DNA of 36,034 nt from Muribaculaceae bacterium Zag1 (lineage in GTDB: Bacteria > Bacteroidota > Bacteroidia > Bacteroidales > Muribaculaceae): NCBI GenBank assembly GCA_002633115.1, contig NWBJ01000124.1, forward strand, positions 12,946 to 48,979, in the 5' to 3' direction. A model generated the notes under the pieces. The model saw nothing but the letters and a program-made list of their open reading frames with translations. It had not been told where the DNA came from and searched no databases. Below, one piece after another: positions 30,788 to 36,034 of this stretch; positions within the stretch are counted from its first letter, which is position 1, and each line of letters begins with the position of its first letter. Both the position numbers and the translations under genes were made by a program.

Positions 30788-31168
30788 CTATTTGAGAAGG
30801 GTTATGGTTTCATACTCGTCCATGTCTATCAAGACCAATTGGGTACTTGTTAGAGAATAGATCAAATAGGTGTTGGTGTAGGCGTTGTTGCTACCGGCTA
30901 CAGCTTTGATATTGATAACAAGAATGTCGCCAGAAACGGAGTAGGTGCCAGTGCGTGTCTGGGTAGCCCCAGCGATAACGGTATTGACGCTCTGGAAGCT
31001 TCCATTACTTGAGAACACCCACTTATCGGTGGTGTCGCCATTCACCCACCATGTACCCACCAGGCTTGAACTGGAGATGTCATCATCATCGTTGCCGCAG
31101 GCTGAGAAGCTGATGCTCATCGTGAAGAGCATCAACAGCATGGTAAGGAATTTGATTCGTTCTTTCAT
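30788..31168 (-). CDS. Small surface lipoprotein, lipocalin-like
   Basis: 126 residues. Signal MKERIKFLTMLLMLFTMSIS, lipobox FSAC, then GNDDDD, again an acidic surface-export signal. The remaining 95 residues are a beta-barrel-like set beginning LVGTWWVNGDTTDKWVFSSN and ending YSLTSTQLVLIDMDEYETIT, the pattern of Bacteroidetes lipocalin-like proteins (GTW near the start). The signal peptide is closely related to that of the downstream gene (KFLAMLLMAITMSLGFSACG). Ligand unknown. Confidence 0.75.
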   Translation of the reverse strand: MKERIKFLTMLLMLFTMSISFSACGNDDDDISSSSLVGTWWVNGDTTDKWVFSSNGSFQSVNTVIAGATQTRTGTYSVSGDILVINIKAVAGSNNAYTNTYLIYSLTSTQLVLIDMDEYETITLLK

Positions 31169-31293
31169 TGTTTTGTAAGTTTTTGATGTAGTGTTTGATA
31201 TGTAATTGTCACAGGGATATTTGGGTTACTTTCCCATTAATCGCACAGAAATGGCAAAGTAGCACTATTGTCAACTAAAATTTTAACATTGTC

Positions 31294-31962
31294 CTAATCG
31301 AGGTAGCCAGAGCCATGGCACCTTTGGCATTTGCCAGAACTTTTACAATATGTACATTGCACTGTATTTCCAAAAGACTCAACATAACCTCTGCCATTAC
31401 AGTTGTGACATTTACCAGAGCCATAACAATAACTATGGTCAGTGGATCCACCCCATTGTGAAAGTGTTGGAATACACTTTCTCCTCGAAGAGGTAGAAGA
31501 ACTCGAAGAGGTATAAGAACCATTAGAGGAACCATAAGATGTAGACCCATAGGAGGTATCGTTTCCGTTTGACTCCGCATAAGCCTGAGCAACCAACATA
31601 CGCCATTCATCTTTAGAAATATTCGAGCCCGTGGCATTCAGAAACCACTGGTATGCTTCCTCTTCTTGGGCGTTGGTTTGCTGGATGGCACTTGACATTG
31701 CCCAATTGCTTACCTGTTGCATTTGGGCATTTTGAGCATTCGTTTGCTGGATAGCACTAGCCATTGCCCAATTGTTTACCTCCTGCAGCGAAGCATTTGC
31801 CCCAGGCATGGAATTTGCCGTGTAGGCATTATAGCCCCCATAGCTTGAATAGCCCATAGGCGAATAGCCTCCCATGCCTGCCAAGAAGCCTTCACCAAAG
31901 CTTCCACATGACTGAAGGGTCAAAATTAAGAATATAGTTACAAAGAGATTAAATTTCTTCAT
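31294..31962 (-). CDS. Lipoprotein with CxxC zinc knuckles, paralogue of 28634-29131
   Basis: 222 residues. The lipobox and following block LQSCGSFGEGFLAGMGGY are shared with the paralogue. Inserted after it are two copies of NWAMxSAIQQTNAQ (about 64-77 and 86-99) and an AYQWFLNATGSNISKDEWRM segment. A Ser-rich linker (about 145-160) leads to two knuckles: YCYGSGKCHNCNGRG (Cys 179, 185, 188) and CTYCKSSGKCQRCHGSG (Cys 203, 206, 212, 215). The knuckles are better conserved than the linker, which argues for a function in metal or peptide binding. Location should be the periplasm or outer membrane. Function unknown. Confidence 0.78.
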   Translation of the reverse strand: MKKFNLFVTIFLILTLQSCGSFGEGFLAGMGGYSPMGYSSYGGYNAYTANSMPGANASLQEVNNWAMASAIQQTNAQNAQMQQVSNWAMSSAIQQTNAQEEEAYQWFLNATGSNISKDEWRMLVAQAYAESNGNDTSYGSTSYGSSNGSYTSSSSSTSSRRKCIPTLSQWGGSTDHSYCYGSGKCHNCNGRGYVESFGNTVQCTYCKSSGKCQRCHGSGYLD

Positions 31963-32005
31963 ATTGTCGGTTTCTAATAGTTTACCATTAATGGCACAAA
32001 AAAGA

Positions 32006-32013
32006 CAAAAGTA
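32006..32013 (-). promoter_or_regulatory. Predicted -7 element (TACTTTTG) for the 31294 lipoprotein gene
   Basis: Same box and similar leader (ATTAATGG region) as before the 28634-29131 paralogue, 43 bases upstream of the ATG at 31962. Confidence 0.5.
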
Positions 32014-32032
32014 ACCAGTGGAATTGAGATTT

Positions 32033-32905
32033 TTATAGATTAACCCAGCCTGAAATGCCTACTTCGAAATAGCCGTCTTCGCCAAAATAGGCCTTTTGAT
32101 GTTTGTTTACGGGGAAATGATAACCAGCGAAAATGCCAAAATCCCATAAATGGATATGTGCCCCTAACTGAAAGTCGACACATGTCTTTGGCGCTTTAAG
32201 TTTAGGTGTCTCAACACTTTCACCCATCGTTGAACTTTTCAGCTTTGATTTCAATCCTATGTTGAAATCAAAGTTTGCAATAGGCGTGATGCCTACTTTT
32301 GAGAAAGAGCCAAAAGAATAGCCCAATCCCAGAGGCACAGTGAGAAAATGATCATTTTGCTCAACATCACTCCAAGATCCAATCTGGCTGGCCCAAGCAT
32401 AAGACCTGGTATTTCGATAACCAACCCCTAAAAACACCTTAGCTCCTTGATAGAAATTGTAAAAGCCATTTATCGTGATAGCCAGAGAAGTTACATCCAA
32501 GCTCGAATTTGTGTGGATAGTATGGTCAGATTCAGATTCGTTCTTAATGAACCCTAAACCCATTTGCAAAAATGCTCCCCATTTCTTGTCTGAAGAGTCA
32601 TCAGCGGTTTCAGAGTATTGGACATTTTGATTCTGATAGGCTTGAACTGCTTGATTTGAAGTTGCATTTGTAGCTGATGTGTTTGCCGAAGAATTCAGAG
32701 TGGCTCCCTCAGGGAGAGTCAGTTCCATGCCGACATAGATGAACTGGCCGGCATCGGGGTTGAGCTCGATGATTTGGGCGCGAGTAATTCCAAACTTCTG
32801 AGCTATGGAATCAAGGTTATCGCCACGCTCCACGACGTAGGTCTCAGCCATTGCGCTCAGCCCCAGCGAGAACAGAAGGCATAGGAATAACAAAACTTTT
32901 TTCAT
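32033..32905 (-). CDS. LysM domain plus outer-membrane beta-barrel protein
   Basis: 290 residues. Signal peptide about 1-20 (LGLSAMA-ET). LysM at about 22-65 (TYVVERGDNLDSIAQKFGIT, then IELNP...FIYVGMELTLP). A Ser/Thr/Asn-rich linker follows (about 68-100). From about 106 the protein is a small barrel: GAFLQMGLGFI, VTSLAITINGFYNFYQGAKV, LGLGYSFGSFSKVGITPIAN and DFQLGAHIHLWDFGIFAGYH. LysM at the periplasmic end would tie a barrel to peptidoglycan. It is last in a four-gene cluster with two other LysM proteins. Confidence 0.8.
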   Translation of the reverse strand: MKKVLLFLCLLFSLGLSAMAETYVVERGDNLDSIAQKFGITRAQIIELNPDAGQFIYVGMELTLPEGATLNSSANTSATNATSNQAVQAYQNQNVQYSETADDSSDKKWGAFLQMGLGFIKNESESDHTIHTNSSLDVTSLAITINGFYNFYQGAKVFLGVGYRNTRSYAWASQIGSWSDVEQNDHFLTVPLGLGYSFGSFSKVGITPIANFDFNIGLKSKLKSSTMGESVETPKLKAPKTCVDFQLGAHIHLWDFGIFAGYHFPVNKHQKAYFGEDGYFEVGISGWVNL

Positions 32906-32970
32906 TCAATCAAAAATTTAAGGGTTAGGTAATAAGTTGATTTTAGGTTGAAAGAGGATAAACTTCAGGA

Positions 32971-33864
32971 TTATTGGCAATATTTGCATTTGCCCGAGCC
33001 ACCGCAGAGAGTGCATTTAAGGGAATTAGCACCTTGGCCAAAACTTCCATTCATCAATCCATCACCACCGCACATACCGCATTTGCCAGTATTTCTGCAG
33101 TACCACTTGCCATTGTTAGCCTTAAGCGAAGGACAGGTTGAGCTGGAAGACGACTTTGATGAGCTCGATGAACTCGAGCTCGAAGAAGATGAGGAGGACG
33201 AGCTCGAATAAGAAGATGACGAGTTCGAGGACGATCTACTTGTCTTTTGCTGTTTGCTTTGCTGCGACTGCTCATAGGCCGTGAGGCCGACTACGGCAAC
33301 CGTTTGCGCAAGCCCAGCCCAGAATTGGGCATTCTCCTGAGATCGCTCCTGCTGGATTCGCTCTATGTCTTTGCAATACTCCTGCGCTTTAGGGAAGTTG
33401 CCTTCGTCGTCATATCTTACGACATATTTCAAGTCCTCGTAGGCTTGTTTATATTTATCACGCTGATATTGGGCCACTCCTCGTTGGTAATAAGCGATGA
33501 GCAGTGCATCCCCTTGCTCGATAATCTGGTCGTACAACTTTACGGCTTGTTTATAGTCGCCTTTACGATATGCAGTCTGAGCCTCGGAATATAGCGAATT
33601 TTTATGGTAAGCCTCTTTCAGTTGCAGATCATAATCCGAAATGGTGACTGGAATCACCAACTCCAGCCCGCAATACACAAAATCGATATCAAAATTCGCT
33701 TTGCTGATTTCCTCGGGAGTGGTGCCGTATAGCTTTGCTATCGAGGCTAAATCTTCGCCACGATCCACCACATGGGTTTTCTGTCGTGCCTCAGGGGCCG
33801 CATAGGCATAAACCGCCATTGTGGCGGCTATAAAAGCCAATAGTAGGTAAAGACTTCGTTTCAT
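32971..33864 (-). CDS. Secreted LysM - TPR-like - poly-Ser - zinc-knuckle protein
   Basis: 297 residues. Signal about 1-22, LysM 29-73 (THVVDRGEDLASIAKLYGTT...GLELVIPV), TPR-like helices about 92-165 (SEAQTAYRKGDYKQAVKLYD and GVAQYQRDKYKQAYEDLKYV), a hydrophobic helix 181-197, a Ser linker 209-242 and two CxxC knuckles: WYCRNTGKCGMCGGDG (Cys 256, 262, 265) and KCTLCGGSGKCKYCQ (Cys 284, 287, 293, 296), the last one ending the protein. The linker uses all kinds of Ser codons, so selection acts on the amino acid and not on the DNA repeat. It ties the knuckle module of the lipoproteins to the LysM cluster. Function unknown. Confidence 0.8.
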   Translation of the reverse strand: MKRSLYLLLAFIAATMAVYAYAAPEARQKTHVVDRGEDLASIAKLYGTTPEEISKANFDIDFVYCGLELVIPVTISDYDLQLKEAYHKNSLYSEAQTAYRKGDYKQAVKLYDQIIEQGDALLIAYYQRGVAQYQRDKYKQAYEDLKYVVRYDDEGNFPKAQEYCKDIERIQQERSQENAQFWAGLAQTVAVVGLTAYEQSQQSKQQKTSRSSSNSSSSYSSSSSSSSSSSSSSSSSKSSSSSTCPSLKANNGKWYCRNTGKCGMCGGDGLMNGSFGQGANSLKCTLCGGSGKCKYCQ

Positions 33865-33868
33865 GGTC

Positions 33869-34759
33869 TCATTTTGTTTGGATTACCAAATAGCTTGACA
33901 CTCGCCAGAAATCTGACGGATTATTGATAACCAAGCGGAATTCCCCACCCGACTTATACATCGAGAATGAGGATTCGGGCATGGTGGTGAGAATCTTCGG
34001 AGCTTTGTTGCAAGAGAAGGTTATCTCTTTCCATGTGCGCATATCCACCTTTACAAACTTGCTCTTATCGAGCATAGAGGCAGGATTGAGGTTTCCCTTG
34101 TTATCCAATACTCCTTTGCGCTTCAAGTCATCCTTGTTGCCAATCAGCACATAGCCGGTGTTGATATACTCGTCTTGCTTCTTAAGTGCCTCGCCTTGGC
34201 GCTGGGTCTGGGTATTGAGAGCAGTAATCTGCTCTGTTTGCTGATTTATGCGTATCGACTGGGTGCGCACTTGCTCGCGCAGCTCAGCGATGTTGGCATC
34301 CTTCTTCTCAAGTTCCTTGCGTAGCTCCGCAATCTGGCGGTCCTTAACTGCCACTTGGGCTTGTAGATTCTCAATAAGCTGCTGAGCCTCAGCGTTGAAG
34401 ACATTGCGCTTCAATTCCTCTTGCAACTCAACTATCTTCTTATGCTGGCGCAGCATCATTTCCTCATAGCGCTCCAAATTGCTCAGAGCATCTTGGCGCG
34501 TTATAGGCATTCCGTCTTTTTGGTCGGTATTCACAAAAATCATATCCTCCTCGCGGGCGATGGAATCCATGGTGGAGTTCATCATATTCACCGCTTTCTC
34601 GATGTTGATGAGTATTTGTGTCTGCACCTCAGCGGCAAACCGCAACGAATCGCGCTCGGCGATAAGCTGCATCAAGTCGCTCTTGCTGCCTGTGCCGCAG
34701 CTCGGCAGCAACAAAGCCAGGGCAAAGAGCACCAATAGTGGCAAAGAATATCTTTTCAT
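33869..34759 (-). CDS. Coiled-coil lipoprotein
   Basis: 296 residues. Lipobox LLPSC (Cys 21) is followed by GTGSKSDLMQ. About 75-200 is a long coiled coil (QHKKIVELQEELKRNVFNAE, VAVKDRQIAELRKELEKKDA, TEQITALNTQTQRQGEALKK). The C-terminal domain, about 205-296, begins YVLIGNKDDLKRKGVLDNKG and continues as beta strands to SSYLVIQTK. Similar lipoproteins exist in many Bacteroidales without known function. It starts 10 bases after the upstream gene and ends 4 bases before the LysM-zinc-knuckle gene, so these are in one operon and may span the periplasm together. Confidence 0.8.
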   Translation of the reverse strand: MKRYSLPLLVLFALALLLPSCGTGSKSDLMQLIAERDSLRFAAEVQTQILINIEKAVNMMNSTMDSIAREEDMIFVNTDQKDGMPITRQDALSNLERYEEMMLRQHKKIVELQEELKRNVFNAEAQQLIENLQAQVAVKDRQIAELRKELEKKDANIAELREQVRTQSIRINQQTEQITALNTQTQRQGEALKKQDEYINTGYVLIGNKDDLKRKGVLDNKGNLNPASMLDKSKFVKVDMRTWKEITFSCNKAPKILTTMPESSFSMYKSGGEFRLVINNPSDFWRVSSYLVIQTK

Positions 34760-34769
34760 AGGGATAGCC

Positions 34770-35546
34770 TTATTCTACTGCCACATATATAATAAGTTGT
34801 GTGCCAATGGGCAGTTGGGCCGATGCCTTTGTGCTCTGAGGCAGGTCATTCCATTCGATAATATCAGCTGGTGTCACATCGTACATCTGAGATATTGTAT
34901 CCAGGGTTTGGCCTTTTTCTACTCGATGGTATTTGAGCTCAAGGATTGGTTCTGCCTCTTCTTTCGGAGCAGTCTGGCTTTGCTCTGCTTGTGCTTCGCT
35001 ACCGACTGGAGGCAGCGGAGTGATAATCTCAGTCACACCACCCTTGTGGATAATCATGAAGACATGGTCACGCAAGAACACTTTATCATCATCAGCCTGC
35101 TCGGCTGCAGCTATCACTCTTTCCTCACGAGGGATCTTGCCCTTTTGCATCTGCTTGGCAGTATTTTCCAGAGCTTTCTTGTCCTCTGGGGTCAGTTGGA
35201 ATACGATTTCATTAGGCAATACCGACTTAATCACTACCGCCTTCTCGCCACCGTTGACAAGATACACTACATCGTTGGCGGTAGATGCCTTTGTGCCTTC
35301 GCCGCTGATGAGCTGCCCCTCGCTATTGACATAGCGGTTGCCTTGCGACTTAGTATAGATCATGTATATGTCGGTATAGGGCAGAGAATATTCCGCCTTT
35401 CTCAACATGTATTTAATGCCAACGGGGTTGTACTGGGTAATTTCGACCTCCATCACATCGCCCTCGCGAGTGATAATTTCGGCTTTTTCGGCAAAACATG
35501 TGCCTACAAACAGGGCAATCAGCAATAAAAGAGAAGCAAGTCTCAT
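34770..35546 (-). CDS. Secreted protein with C-terminal LysM
   Basis: 258 residues. Signal about 1-19 (LFVGTCFA-EK). The N-terminal domain of about 100 residues (AEIITREGDVMEVEITQYNP, SLPYTDIYMIYTK) is beta-rich and seen at the start of other Bacteroidetes envelope proteins. A charged linker (about 120-200) leads to LysM at 206-255 (YHRVEKGQTLDTISQMYDVT...LPIGTQLIIYV). It is the first gene of the four-gene cluster. The cluster combines three LysM proteins, a barrel, a coiled-coil lipoprotein and a zinc knuckle, which suggests a complex bound to peptidoglycan. Confidence 0.8.
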   Translation of the reverse strand: MRLASLLLLIALFVGTCFAEKAEIITREGDVMEVEITQYNPVGIKYMLRKAEYSLPYTDIYMIYTKSQGNRYVNSEGQLISGEGTKASTANDVVYLVNGGEKAVVIKSVLPNEIVFQLTPEDKKALENTAKQMQKGKIPREERVIAAAEQADDDKVFLRDHVFMIIHKGGVTEIITPLPPVGSEAQAEQSQTAPKEEAEPILELKYHRVEKGQTLDTISQMYDVTPADIIEWNDLPQSTKASAQLPIGTQLIIYVAVE

Positions 35547-35599
35547 AGACTATCGGTGGTGCAATGCCGTGGCCCCTGGCTTGCGGGAATTGGGATTTG

Positions 35600-35906
35600 G
35601 ATAAAAAGAAAAGCGCAGGCCGCTGTATCTTTTTGCTTGTCCCGTAGTTCGAGGCCTTCGCATTGCCCATACTCCTCAGAACAAGCAACGCAGAAGCCCA
35701 CGCCAGATATGGAGTGTCCAAGAGAGCAGCCACGCTGCTCTCCCGGCTCGTTACATATCACGTAGCCATCTACCGTTGCCTCGTCTTGGAGAAGTACTGA
35801 AAGTTGCGAAGTTTCGAACTACCAAAACAAAGCGTCAAGTAAACGCCTTTCCATTATGTCTATCAGCCCTTCCTCCCTGGCTTCAGCTAAAGCTCAGAAA
35901 GGATTG
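35600..35906 (-). ncRNA. Candidate structured RNA or long structured leader (unidentified)
   Basis: Between a TAAATTTG box (35913-35920) and a U-rich run (complement of 35602-35614) the minus strand can form several hairpins. One is a perfect 9-bp stem (35722-35730 with 35734-35742). Another pairs 35685-35697 with 35654-35666 at 12 of 13 positions including G-U. The loop of the latter (35679-35685) can pair with 35636-35643, a pseudoknot. A 72-codon frame from a GTG at 35761 crosses it but looks non-coding. It does not match my memory of tmRNA, RNase P or SRP RNA; 6S-like RNA or a leader of the LysM operon are options. Confidence 0.35.
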
Positions 35907-35912
35907 ACCTTG

Positions 35913-35920
35913 CAAATTTA
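35913..35920 (-). promoter_or_regulatory. Predicted -7 element (TAAATTTG) upstream of the RNA candidate / LysM cluster
   Basis: Minus-strand TAAATTTG follows six bases after the stop of the truncated gene at 35926. It is the best promoter-like site for whatever is transcribed through 35900-35547 into the LysM cluster. Confidence 0.5.
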
Positions 35921-35925
35921 GTCAT

Positions 35926-36034
35926 TTATTCGATTAATCCCAAATAACGGCTCATGCGCAAAAGTCCCTGGCTGCCGCTTAGCCAAAGATCATGGCGCAG
36001 CGGTAAAAGAAGAATGGCAAGTCCCTCACTCCGC
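35926..36034 (-). CDS. C-terminal end of an unidentified protein (truncated by window edge)
   Basis: On the minus strand one frame is open from the window edge to the TAA at 35926-35928, giving 35 residues: GLAILLLPLRHDLWLSGSQG, then LLRMSRYLGLIE at the end. The composition is like a normal protein and a promoter box follows directly after the stop, consistent with a real gene end. I do not recognise the family. Confidence 0.5.
   Translation of the reverse strand, partial: RSEGLAILLLPLRHDLWLSGSQGLLRMSRYLGLIE

Noticed and set aside
35543-35761. 72-residue Cys-rich minus-strand frame starting with GTG
   Set aside because: No ATG, crosses strong hairpins and a U-rich run, and its C-terminal part does not look like protein. 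I prefer a structured RNA or leader, without certainty.
35780-35830. tRNA-like T-arm around GTTTCGAAC
   Set aside because: No matching acceptor, D-arm or anticodon stem could be built around it.

Overview
The window looks like a piece of chromosome from the order Bacteroidales, probably a gut lineage near Muribaculaceae or Prevotellaceae; the family is a guess. Reasons: promoters match the Bacteroidetes TTTG / TAnnTTTG consensus, ribosome binding sites are not obvious, several lipoproteins carry acidic residues right after the lipid cysteine (the Bacteroidetes surface-export signal), and the proteins (spermidine synthesis via carboxyspermidine, DUF4595, DUF4143 ATPase, LysM/OMP proteins) fit that order. 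No tRNA, rRNA, CRISPR array or intact transposase was seen.

Layout. (1) 1-5330 is an accessory, defence-like region: a truncated unknown gene, a hicAB toxin-antitoxin pair, an AbiL-like ATPase plus RloB/Toprim pair, an orphan RelB/DinJ-type antitoxin, a decayed second hicAB copy, and a DUF4143 ATPase under a 33-bp repeated upstream element. (2) 5331-21000 is mostly core metabolism: a frameshifted DUF2461 gene, a stand-alone amino-acid adenylating enzyme coupled to a GNAT acetyltransferase, an operon of a GYF_2/CD225 membrane protein, an LPG-synthase-like membrane protein and carboxy(nor)spermidine dehydrogenase, then mazG-deoC, purB, speA-truA, a PIF1-like helicase and a UDP-glucuronate epimerase-like gene. 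speA and carboxyspermidine dehydrogenase belong to one spermidine route. (3) 20988-28063 holds two paralogous lipoproteins (the second frameshifted at a T8 run), a two-gene ABC system, a ZIP metal transporter and an NhaC-type antiporter. (4) 28200-35550 is the least familiar part: two near-identical cassettes with drastically shortened Rpn/PD-(D/E)XK-type proteins, and a cluster of secreted proteins built from lipid anchors, LysM domains, coiled coils, TPR-like helices, poly-serine linkers and DnaJ-like CxxC zinc knuckles. A possible structured RNA and a truncated gene close the window.

A striking theme is intergenic tandem repeats. Three heptamer arrays start inside the stop codon of the upstream gene and end at or a few bases before the next start codon, in one case in unbroken 7-bp register from stop to start. 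Nearly every unit carries an overlapping start-stop tetramer (ATGA, GTGA or TTGA). Other gaps hold 9/10-bp, 18-bp, 26-bp and 33-bp repeats, and GGGGACAGTCCCC-type palindromes are dispersed through the first 6 kb.
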